49,552 nucleotides of DNA, taken from assembly GCA_903834475.1 (NCBI GenBank), contig CAILJH010000187.1, positions 1 to 49,552 on the forward strand, in the 5' to 3' direction. The notes under the pieces were generated by a model. That model saw only the letters and a list, made by a program, of their open reading frames with translations, had not been told where the DNA came from and did not search any database. This document shows positions 23,923 through 32,500 of the stretch, piece by piece (the first letter of the stretch is position 1; each line of letters starts with the position of its first letter). The DNA comes from an uncultured Prolixibacteraceae bacterium (GTDB lineage Bacteria > Bacteroidota > Bacteroidia > Bacteroidales > Prolixibacteraceae). The translations under genes were made by a program, and so were the position numbers.

Positions 23923-25299
23923 ATGGCCAGACAAAAGAAAATTTTCCTCGACGAATCAGAAATGCCTAAACAATGGTACAATCTTGCACCTGATCTTCCA
24001 ACACCTTTGAATCCACCGCTTGGGCCTGGTGGAATTCCGGTTACCCCCGAGATGCTTGCTCCTGTTTTTCCCATGAACCTTATTGAGCAGGAAGTTTCGC
24101 AGGAACGCTGGATAGACATTCCTGAACCAATCCGTCAGATTTTGTTCCAGTGGAGGCCAAGTCCTCTCATTCGTGCCTATGAATTGGAAGCTGCTTTGGG
24201 AACTCCTGCAAAGATCTACTATAAAAACGAAGGCGTTTCACCTGCCGGAAGCCACAAACCAAATACGGCCGTTCCTCAGGCCTGGTATAATAAACAGTTT
24301 GGAATTAAGAAACTGGTTACCGAAACCGGTGCTGGTCAGTGGGGTTCGGCGCTTTCGTATGCCTGTGCGCAGATTGGCGGAATCGAATGTAAAGTGTACA
24401 TGGTTCGCGTCAGCTTTGACCAAAAACCTTTCCGCAAAATTCTGATGCAGACCTGGGGCGGTAAATGTGTGGCCAGTCCAAGTCTGGAAACTCAGGCAGG
24501 CCGTAATATTCTGGCGGAATTTCCGGATACTCCCGGAAGTTTGGGAATTGCCATCTCAGAAGCGGTCGAAGAAGCTGTGAGTGATCCGACAGGAAAAACC
24601 CGTTATGCTTTGGGTTCAGTACTTAATCATGTGATGCTGCACCAAACGATCATTGGTCAGGAAGCAAAAAAACAGCTGGCTAAAGTCGGCATTAAAAAGC
24701 CGGATATCGTCATTGGATGTTGTGGTGGTGGCAGCAATTTCGCTGGTTTGTCTTTCCCGTTTATGTACGATAAAATTAATGGTGCAGACATTCAGATCAT
24801 AGGTGCTGAACCTTTTTCATGCCCGACATTGACCAAGGCTCCATTCATTTACGATCACGGCGATGTGGCTAAAATGACTCCGTTGATGGCCATGCACAGT
24901 CTGGGACACAATTTTGTTCCGGCTCCGATTCATGCCGGAGGATTGCGTTACCATGGAATGGCACCTCTTGTAAGTGCCGCCTTGCGCGATGGTTTGATGG
25001 AAGCTCAGGCTATTCATCAAAGTGAATGTTTCGAAGCCGGATTGCTTTTCCTGAGAACTGAAGGAATTATTCCAGCTCCTGAAACTACTCACGCAATTGC
25101 AGCTACCATCCGCGAAGCTCTGAAAGCCAAGGAAGAAGGCAAGGAAAAAGTAATTCTTTTCAACTTCAGCGGTCACGGTTTGATGGATTTAGTTGGTTAC
25201 GATAGATACATGACTGGTCAGTTATCAGATTATGAATATCCTGAACACGAAATTGAAGCGAATCTTGCTAAATTGGTAGGATATCCAATGCCGAAATAA
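23923..25299 (+). CDS. trpB: TrpB2-type tryptophan synthase beta chain-like enzyme
   Basis: A 458-residue PLP enzyme of the TrpB2 subfamily, longer at the N-terminus than classical TrpB (about 400). The Schiff-base lysine is Lys112 in [14 protein letters not shown], and TrpB2 proteins carry this SPxGSHKxN form. The phosphate-binding loop is [10 protein letters not shown] (about 267-276). [10 protein letters not shown] and the C-terminal [11 protein letters not shown] block are intact. TrpB2 converts indole plus serine to tryptophan and often works without TrpA; other substrates such as phosphoserine have been proposed. No trpA or other trp gene is adjacent. Upstream sit a Trp-codon leader and terminator. 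A palindrome and a terminator follow the stop codon. Confidence 0.93.
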   Translation: MARQKKIFLDESEMPKQWYNLAPDLPTPLNPPLGPGGIPVTPEMLAPVFPMNLIEQEVSQERWIDIPEPIRQILFQWRPSPLIRAYELEAALGTPAKIYYKNEGVSPAGSHKPNTAVPQAWYNKQFGIKKLVTETGAGQWGSALSYACAQIGGIECKVYMVRVSFDQKPFRKILMQTWGGKCVASPSLETQAGRNILAEFPDTPGSLGIAISEAVEEAVSDPTGKTRYALGSVLNHVMLHQTIIGQEAKKQLAKVGIKKPDIVIGCCGGGSNFAGLSFPFMYDKINGADIQIIGAEPFSCPTLTKAPFIYDHGDVAKMTPLMAMHSLGHNFVPAPIHAGGLRYHGMAPLVSAALRDGLMEAQAIHQSECFEAGLLFLRTEGIIPAPETTHAIAATIREALKAKEEGKEKVILFNFSGHGLMDLVGYDRYMTGQLSDYEYPEHEIEANLAKLVGYPMPK

Positions 25300-25310
25300 A
25301 GAAGGTTGAT

Positions 25311-25343
25311 ACTGACGGGGTGACTTCAAGTCACCCCGTCAGT
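25311..25343. repeat. Perfect palindrome after trpB2
   Basis: Sixteen-base arms ACTGACGGGGTGACTT (25311-25326) and its exact complement (25328-25343) around a single C. It starts 12 bases after the trpB2 stop codon. No T run follows, so it is more like a dispersed palindromic element or an RNA-stabilising hairpin than a terminator. Its sequence differs from classes A, B and C elsewhere in the window. Confidence 0.85.
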
Positions 25344-25357
25344 AATATGATCAGATA

Positions 25358-25395
25358 AAACCTTAGATGTAATCGAACATTTAAGGTTTTTTTTT
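25358..25395 (+). terminator. Rho-independent terminator after trpB2
   Basis: A 13-bp stem with one G-T pair: AAACCTTAGATGT (25358-25370) with ACATTTAAGGTTT (25377-25389), 6-base loop, then T to 25395. It separates trpB2 from the YitT gene. Confidence 0.85.
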
Positions 25396-25432
25396 GTATT
25401 AAACTTATTATCATCCAAACTAAAGCTTCGTT

Positions 25433-26329
25433 ATGACAAAAAAGCATCAAAACGATACCATTAATTGGGGGACTATCTGGAAACTGAAGAATCTTATTCA
25501 AATAGTTGCGGGATGTAGTCTGGCAGTATTTGCCATGAAAGGATTTATGATACCCAACCAGTTTATGGATGGTGGCGTTACCGGGGTTTCTCTTTTGCTT
25601 CACGAAGTTTACGGCTTCAATATCAGCATGTTAATTCTTATTTTTAACCTTCCATTTATTTACCTGGGTTTTAGAAGAATTGGAAAAACCTTTGCCGTTC
25701 AAACAACACTTGCTGTAATCTTACTTGCTCTTGGATTGTTTTTTATTGATATTGAACCTGTTACCAAGGACAAACTGCTCATCGCCATTTTCGGAGGAGC
25801 CCTGATCGGAACCGGTGTCGGCATGGTTATCAGATGTGGCGGAGTCATTGACGGAGCTGAAGTTATTGCCGTATTTACCAAAAGAAGAACCGGATTTTCA
25901 AACAGTGAGATTATTCTCCTTTTTAATACGTTCATTTTCGCCGGAGCTGCATTCCATCTTGGGTTGGAATCTGCGATGTATTCGCTCATCACTTATTTTG
26001 CTGCTACCCGGGCAACGGATTATGTGGTAGATGGAATTGAGCAATATACCTCGATAAATATTATTTCAGCACAACACGATAAGGTCAAGGATTTTTTAGT
26101 CAATGAATTGGGTAAAGGCATTACGGTTTATAAGGGAGAAAGAGGTTATCTGCCAGGCAGCTTCGATGTAAAAAGCGATTGCGAAATTATCGTTACCATT
26201 GTTACCCGTCTGGAGATCAATCAGATTCAGGATTCTATTATGGAAATCGATTCAAAAGCATTCATTTATATTCAAAGCATCAACGAGGCATCCGGAGGAA
26301 TTTTAAAAGAAAAAGGACATGCAAAATAA
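25433..26329 (+). CDS. YitT family membrane protein (DUF161/DUF2179)
   Basis: A 298-residue inner-membrane protein. Five or six membrane segments fill about 15-200 (MIPNQFMDGGVTGVSLLLHEVY near 37-58, then LIFNLPFIYLGFRRIG, TLAVILLALGLFFI, AIFGGALIGTGVGMVIRCGG and IILLFNTFIFAGAAF). A cytosolic C-terminal DUF2179 domain follows (about 210-290; ISAQHDKVKDFLVNELGKGITVYKGERGY). YitT proteins are common in Firmicutes and Bacteroidota; their substrate is not established. The next gene starts within its last 11 bases, so the two are probably translated together. Confidence 0.9.
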   Translation: MTKKHQNDTINWGTIWKLKNLIQIVAGCSLAVFAMKGFMIPNQFMDGGVTGVSLLLHEVYGFNISMLILIFNLPFIYLGFRRIGKTFAVQTTLAVILLALGLFFIDIEPVTKDKLLIAIFGGALIGTGVGMVIRCGGVIDGAEVIAVFTKRRTGFSNSEIILLFNTFIFAGAAFHLGLESAMYSLITYFAATRATDYVVDGIEQYTSINIISAQHDKVKDFLVNELGKGITVYKGERGYLPGSFDVKSDCEIIVTIVTRLEINQIQDSIMEIDSKAFIYIQSINEASGGILKEKGHAK

Positions 26330-26900
26330 GCCGCTCATGCAAGATTTTGTTCTCAATTTGTTGAAAAACAATCTCCCTGAAAAATACTATTATCACAATC
26401 CTGACCACACCTTGTATGTTCAGGAAAAAGTCCTCGAAATTGGAAGTCACGAACAGTGCACTGACCAGGAACTTCAGTTATTAGGCGTTGCTGCATTGTG
26501 GCATGATACAGGTTATATTAAAATGTATGGCAATCATGAAGAACAAAGCTGTTTATTAGCGCAGAAATACCTTCCGGAGTATGGATACAATTCTCATGAT
26601 ATTGATTTGATTTGTGGCATGATCATGGCCACCAAAATACCACAATTGCCTCAGACAAAATTAGAGGAAATAATTGCCGATGCTGATCTTGAATACCTTG
26701 GAAATGAATCTTTTGAAGTCAAGGCAGAGTGTTTATTTCATGAAATGCATTCTATAAATCCTTCCTTAACCCTGACCACCTGGAATCAGTTGCAAATTTC
26801 ATTTATTCAGCAACACCACTACTTTACACCGTATTGCAAGGGAAACAAGGAACCGCTAAAGCAAATTCTTTTAGATAAGCTGATTCAGAGCAGGATATAA
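26319..26900 (+). CDS. HD-domain phosphohydrolase-like protein
   Basis: A 193-residue cytosolic HD-superfamily protein. The metal ligands are visible: the first His in YHNPDHTLYVQE (about 22-33), the HD doublet in ALWHDTGYI (about 66-74), further His/Glu in YGNHEEQS, and a distal Asp in IIADADLEYLG. Members act on nucleotides or cyclic nucleotides and phosphate esters; the substrate is unknown. The listed ATG at 26319 overlaps YitT by 11 bases. A second ATG at 26337, after the YitT stop, is an equally possible start and removes six residues. Confidence 0.85.
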   Translation: MQNKPLMQDFVLNLLKNNLPEKYYYHNPDHTLYVQEKVLEIGSHEQCTDQELQLLGVAALWHDTGYIKMYGNHEEQSCLLAQKYLPEYGYNSHDIDLICGMIMATKIPQLPQTKLEEIIADADLEYLGNESFEVKAECLFHEMHSINPSLTLTTWNQLQISFIQQHHYFTPYCKGNKEPLKQILLDKLIQSRI

Positions 26901-27176
26901 ACTTTTTTCAGAAGATTTTGTTGTAATGAATTGGAAGAGCCTGAATTTCAAAATACAGCAAACTATGATATCGCGATTATCTAAACTTGCTTCAATTTTT
27001 CTGATCATCCTTCCGGAAACTCTGCTATTTGGGAATGGATAAAAAATCGATGTTGAATAAAGTTATTGGTTGAAAGCTGGTCTGCTATTGAAACGTACAT
27101 TTTTTTCAGTTAAAACAAGATATTAGAATCTTAATAAATTCTATTTTAATTTGCTTCTGGATTAAAACTATTAAAG
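26901..27176. other. AT-rich gap before the M20 amidohydrolase gene
   Basis: No gene of normal length, terminator hairpin or clear promoter is seen. A 25-codon ATG-to-TAA frame at 26965-27042 encodes a short hydrophobic peptide, but nothing supports it being real. The stretch probably holds the promoter of the downstream secreted hydrolase, since the start codon is preceded by TTTTAATTTG, which is close to a -7 box. Confidence 0.4.
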
Positions 27177-28484
27177 ATGAAAAAATCATTCCTGATCGCC
27201 TTGTTATTTTGTTTCAAAATAGCTGCAGCGCAAACAAGCAATTACGATGCGCTTATCAGATCTTCTGCTGATAAAATTGAACAAAAAGTAATTGACTGGC
27301 GTCACGATTTCCATCAAAATCCTGAACTGGGCAACCACGAAACACGAACATCGGCGATCATTGCCAAACATCTGCAATCATTGGGTATTGAAGTAAAAAC
27401 AGGTGTGGCAGTAACCGGTGTGGTTGGTCTTTTGAAAGGCGATAAGCCCGGCCCGGTGATTGCATTAAGGGCGGATATGGATGCCTTGCCGGTAACCGAA
27501 AGAAATGATTTGCCTTTTGCTTCAAAAGTCATAACAACATACAACGGAAAGGAAACAGGAGTGATGCATGCCTGCGGACATGATGCCCACGTGGCAATCC
27601 TGATGGGTGTCGCAGAGGTTTTATCCGGAATGAAAAAAGACTTGAAAGGCACCGTGAAATTTATATTTCAACCGGCCGAAGAAGGTGGACCGAAAGGTGA
27701 GGAATTTGGTGCAGAACGGATGGTGAAAGAAGGTGTGCTGGAAAACCCGAAAGTGGATGTGATTTTTGGTTTACACATGGATGCGCTTCTCGAAACCGGA
27801 AAAATGTCCTACCATCCTGGCGCTGCAATGGCAGGTACCGGCGATTTGAAAATTACCGTCAAAGGCAAGCCTTCACACGGTTCGCAACCCTGGTTGTCAG
27901 TCGATCCGATTGTTGTATCCGCAGAAATCATCAACAGTTTGCAAACCATTGTAAGCCGTAATGTGAACCTGACCGAAAATCCTGCAGTGGTTACCATCGG
28001 CGCTATTAGTGGTGGCAACCGCTTTAATATTATCTCGGAACAGGTTGAAATGCTTGGAACAATCCGGACTTTTAGCGATGCCGATGAAACAATGGTGTTC
28101 AACCGCGTCAGGCAGATTTCGGAGAAAACAGCCGAAGCTGCAGGTGCAACTGCCTTGGTCGAGCTTCCATACTCGGTTCACTATCCCGTTACATTTAACA
28201 ACGAAGCACTCACCACAGCTATGCTTCCTTCTCTTCAGAAATCTGCGGGAGCTGATAATGTAGTGATGAAGCCAGCAAAAACCGGATCAGAAGATTTTTC
28301 ATTCTATGCGCAGAAAGTTCCGGGACTATTCTTTTTTCTGGGCGGATTGCCCAAAGGGAAAGATTCCAAAACTGCCGGTCCGCATCACACTCCTGAATTC
28401 ATGATCGACGACAGTTCATTCAAAACCGGGGTGATTGCCTTCTGCAATCTGGTGTTTGATTATCCGGAACTGAACAAAAAATAG
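27177..28484 (+). CDS. Secreted M20D amidohydrolase (hippuricase / N-acyl amino acid hydrolase type)
   Basis: A 435-residue two-metal hydrolase with a signal peptide (about 1-19, FLIALLFCFKIAAAQ), so probably periplasmic. Catalytic domain motifs: RHDFHQNPELG (about 42-52), LRADMDALPV (about 97-106), MHACGHDAHVA (about 129-139), FQPAEEGGPKG (about 163-173) and a C-terminal TGSEDFSFYAQKVPG (about 364-378). The dimerisation lid domain lies at about 215-330. The family hydrolyses N-acetyl, N-benzoyl or peptide bonds. Substrate is not evident. The reading frame is complete. A FIST-gene remnant begins 6 bases after the stop. Confidence 0.92.
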   Translation: MKKSFLIALLFCFKIAAAQTSNYDALIRSSADKIEQKVIDWRHDFHQNPELGNHETRTSAIIAKHLQSLGIEVKTGVAVTGVVGLLKGDKPGPVIALRADMDALPVTERNDLPFASKVITTYNGKETGVMHACGHDAHVAILMGVAEVLSGMKKDLKGTVKFIFQPAEEGGPKGEEFGAERMVKEGVLENPKVDVIFGLHMDALLETGKMSYHPGAAMAGTGDLKITVKGKPSHGSQPWLSVDPIVVSAEIINSLQTIVSRNVNLTENPAVVTIGAISGGNRFNIISEQVEMLGTIRTFSDADETMVFNRVRQISEKTAEAAGATALVELPYSVHYPVTFNNEALTTAMLPSLQKSAGADNVVMKPAKTGSEDFSFYAQKVPGLFFFLGGLPKGKDSKTAGPHHTPEFMIDDSSFKTGVIAFCNLVFDYPELNKK

Positions 28485-28490
28485 GTTAAA

Positions 28491-28598
28491 ATGAAAGCAA
28501 AATCAATCAAAGGAAATTCTCCTGAAGAAATTAAAACTGCTCTTGAGCAAAGCATGGCAGACGGTTTTCAGCCAACCCTGGCCGTTGTATTTATATAA
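28491..28598 (+). pseudogene. Truncated FIST-domain protein remnant (first 35 codons)
   Basis: An ATG at 28491 opens a 35-codon frame beginning MKAKSIKGNSPEEIK and including ALEQSMADGFQPTLAVVF before TAA at 28596. This matches the N-terminus of Bacteroidota FIST-domain sensory proteins, which are about 380 residues and are often next to histidine kinases. The rest of the domain is missing and the sequence runs at once into another gene. It appears to be the 5' end of a FIST gene whose remainder was deleted or replaced. The match is from memory of the family, so moderate confidence. It could conceivably still be translated as a short peptide. Confidence 0.6.
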
Positions 28599-28619
28599 CC
28601 CACCATTAAAAACAATATT

Positions 28620-29492
28620 ATGGTTTCAAGTATTCAAAAAGAAAAAGCTGAACAATTCCTGAAATTTCATCATGATCCAAAAATTTTGGTGCTATTAAAC
28701 TCATGGGACGCCGGAAGTTCTAAATTAATAGAAGCTTCTGGCTACAAAGCAATCGCAACAACGAGTATGGGAATAGCTGCCTCTTTAGGTTATCCCGACT
28801 GCGAGATTATAACATTGCCGGAAATGATCGAAGCGATAACGGGAATCGTAAATGCGGTACAAGTTCCGGTAACGGTGGACATTGAAGCCGGATATGGAAA
28901 TAATTTGGATGAAATAATTGAATCGGTTACAAAGATCATTGCGACAGGAATTGTTGGAATAAACATCGAAGACAGTCTGGATTTAAGTCCTGAATTAATT
29001 GAAGAGAAGGAATTTTGTGAACGGATATCAGCGATTCGTGCATTATCAGATTCACTTGGCTTTCATCTAGTAATAAATGCAAGGACAGATTCATTTTATA
29101 CATCTTCAGGTACAAACCGCGAAAGGTTGGCTGAATCTATCAAGCGCGGCAATAAATACAGGGAAGCTGGTGCCGACTGCATATTTGTGCAACCTGTATG
29201 GGAAAAAGAAACGATTGCGACATTGGTTAAGGAAATTAATGCCCCAATAAATATTCTTTCAAACCCTGGAATTGGTGCAGGAATACTCCCTCCATCTGTC
29301 CGGGAACTGCAGGATTTGGGTGTCGCCCGATTAAGCCTGGGTTCAGGTTTGATGAAAGCTACTTTGGCTTTAATAAAAAAAGTAGCCGACGAACTTTCGG
29401 AAAAAGGAACTTACACGGTTTTATTAGATGCTCTTACACCCCTTCCCGACACTGCATTGGCCTATAAAATGGCAGTTGGCTTAAACAAATGA
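28620..29492 (+). CDS. Isocitrate lyase / phosphoenolpyruvate mutase family protein
   Basis: A 290-residue TIM-barrel enzyme of the ICL/PEP mutase superfamily. Visible motifs: LLNSWDAGSSKLIEASGYKA (about 22-41), ATTSMGIAASLGYPD (42-56), VPVTVDIEAGYGN (about 82-94, metal-binding Asp and Glu), GINIEDS (about 112-118) and INARTDSFY (about 147-155). The active-site loop of true isocitrate lyases (KKCGH) is absent. 2-methylisocitrate lyase, oxaloacetate decarboxylase and C-P bond mutases share this form, so the reaction cannot be assigned. It starts 21 bases after the FIST remnant and ends 52 bases before the kinase gene, the place where the rest of a FIST gene would be expected. Confidence 0.9.
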   Translation: MVSSIQKEKAEQFLKFHHDPKILVLLNSWDAGSSKLIEASGYKAIATTSMGIAASLGYPDCEIITLPEMIEAITGIVNAVQVPVTVDIEAGYGNNLDEIIESVTKIIATGIVGINIEDSLDLSPELIEEKEFCERISAIRALSDSLGFHLVINARTDSFYTSSGTNRERLAESIKRGNKYREAGADCIFVQPVWEKETIATLVKEINAPINILSNPGIGAGILPPSVRELQDLGVARLSLGSGLMKATLALIKKVADELSEKGTYTVLLDALTPLPDTALAYKMAVGLNK

Positions 29493-29544
29493 AGAATAGC
29501 CAATATGTCTGTCCTATGAAAGGGACAACAATGGATAGCATGGA

Positions 29545-32500
29545 ATGAATACTAAGCTTTCCGTTATCAAAAAAAAATCAAAAACAATGAATCAGAACCT
29601 CCGGAAAATATCAGAATTTCTTCAACGAAACGAGTCATTATCAGCTGAAGAAAAAGCCTCACTGTCCAAAGCTGTTGCTGATGCCGACAAAGAATTGGAG
29701 ATCACGGCCTTCAAACTCGACCGTACCGAGAAAGTGAAACGCACCACGGCCATTCTTCTGGAGGAAACCATCGAAGAACTCGAGCAAAAAAGGAAATCGG
29801 TGGAAGCACAAAACCGCGAACTTGAAATTGAAGCATCGTTAGAGCGGGTTAGAGCAATTGCATTAAGCATGCAGAATCCTGCCGAAATGGTAGAAGTTTG
29901 TCGCATTATTTCTGAACAGCTGGAGTTTCTGAAGGTTAAAGATATACGGAATGTACAAACGGCAGTAATTGATGAATCGAAAGGTACTTACGTCAATTAT
30001 GAATATTACGCCCGCCATGATAAGCTTTTAATTACTGAGGTGAGTTATAAAACGCATCATTTACAGGAAGAATTTGCGATGCAAATGCTTAAAGGTGCAG
30101 GTGAATTTTTCTCATCCTCTTTAATAGGTCAGGAAGTCAAAGATTGGTACGAATATCAGAAAACAACCAATCAGTTTGCCGATTCCTTTTTAGAAGGTGC
30201 ACAAACACTCAATTATTATATGTTCTCATTGGGACCGGTTGCATTGGGCATTTCAACTTATTCACCTTTGATTGAAGAAGAAATTAACCTTTTCAAACGG
30301 TTCCGGAATGTTTTTGAGCTGGCATACCGAAGGTTTCTGGATATTCAAAAGGCCGAATCACAGGCACGTGAAGCACAAATCCAACTTGCACTTGAAAGAG
30401 TGCGTGCAAGAACTATGGCGATGCAAAAAAGCGAGGAACTTTCGGAAACAGCTTTTATCCTTTTTCAGCAGTTCAAGGAATTGGGCGAAATTCCTATTCA
30501 GATCACGATTGGGATTATTCATGAATCAGAAAAGTCAATTGAATTCAGTATAACAGGAGGGAATGGAACCGGCACTCAAATAAACCGTGCTTTCAATGCA
30601 AGTATAGAGGAACCAGCCTTAATGCAAAAATTGTTTAAAGCATGGAAAGCACAAGCCAGATCTGTGGTGATTAAGTTGGCAGGGAAGGAACTCGAAGGTT
30701 GGATCAATTACAGAAATACGATAAGTGGTACAAAGGATAATACAGATTATTCAGGTGCTATACGGGTGATTAGTGCCGGTCTTTTTTCTAAAGGGTTGAT
30801 CTCTATTTCCACACACACACCCTTACCAGATGAAACCATCCGGCTTTTGGAAAAATTTGCCGGGGTTTTTGAACAGACCTATACCCGTTTTCTTGATCTC
30901 CAAAAAGCTGAATCCCAGGCTCGGGAATCGCAAATCCAACTTGCTCTTGAACGGGTGCGTGCAAGAACAATGGCGATGCAAAGAAGTGATGAGATGGCCG
31001 AAACTGCCGCAATTTTATTTGAGCAATTCATTGCTTTGGGTGAAATGCCGGAAAGGATGGCCATAGAAATTGTGAATGAAGCAGAACATGTTTTTGAAAT
31101 CTGGGCCACTGAGCATGGAGGCAAGCAATTTAATTCCCTGATTAAGACCTCGCTGGATGAACCGTATGTGATGCAGAAAATGTATAGGGCCTGGAAGGAA
31201 CAAAATAAATCAATTACCATTGATCTTCAGGGAATTGAACTGGAAGAGTATTTTCAATACCTGAAGCAAATGAAACTGCCGGTGGATCGAAAAATATTTG
31301 GCAAACGCAGGGTGCAGAATGTTGCGACCTTCTCCAAAGGAATTCTTACAATTATTACTCCTGAACCTCGGCCACGGGAAACAATTGATATATTGGAGCG
31401 ATTTGCAGGCGTTTTTGATGGAACATATACCCGGTTTCTGGACCTTCAAAGAGCCGAAGCCCAGGCAAGGGAAGCCCAGATTGAAGCAGCTTTGGAACGG
31501 GTGCGCAGCAAAACAATGGCTATGCATAACAGTCAGGATGTGGGTGATACCGTGGCCACCATGTTCGACGAGCTGGTGAAACTGGGCATCGTAACCAATC
31601 GCTGTGGTATTTTAATCTTTAGCGAATCCATCCATTATACTGAAGTATGGACAGCAAAATCAAATCCGGAGGGGAAAGCCATTTTAATAACCGGCCATCT
31701 GGACATGGCCACTCATCCTCTTCTCGAGGGTGCATTCCGTGACTGGAAAAACAAAAAGCCGGTGCATGTCTATCCGATGCTGGGCATCGATTTGAGGAAT
31801 TATTACCAGACCATCAACGACTCGAAATATTATCCGACTCTTTTTGATATGGAGAGCTTGCCAGCAAAAGAATTTCACTGTGATTTCTACTTTGCCGAAG
31901 GCTGCATTTTTGCTTTCACGGCTGAACTTATTCCGGATGAGGCCACGCTTATTTTTAAACGTTTTGCAGGTGTTTTTGGACAAACCTATCGACGCTACCT
32001 TGATCTTCTAAAAGCTGAAGCGCAGGCACGGGAATCACAGATTGAAGCAGCTCTGGAAAGGGTAAGAAGCAGAACCATGGCCATGCAAAAAAGTGATGAA
32101 CTTGCCGAAACTTCGGCCGTTCTTTTTCAGCAATTAATTCTTTTGGGAATAGAACCAAATCGTTTGTACATCGCCATACTCAAGGACGATCAGGCAAATG
32201 CGGAATTCTGGATTACTGATGAAGACGGCAGTAAAGTGAGTTCCGCCTTTGAAACAAACCTGAATAAAAACACTGTTTTCAGTAAAATGCTGGTCGGCTG
32301 GAAAAAGAAAAAGAATTCAACCACGATTGATCTGAAAGGTGAAGAACTACAGGAATATTTTCGATACCTCAGCAGCCTTCATGTCCCGTTCAAAGGTGGA
32401 CTTTCACAAACCCGCAGAATACAATACATCGGCTATTTCAATAAGGGATTTATAGGCATGGCATCGCCCGACGATCAACCTGAAGAAACCATCAAACTTC

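Noticed and set aside
26965..27042. 25-codon hydrophobic peptide before the M20 gene
   Set aside because: Too short, no terminator or regulatory context, no sign of a leader function.
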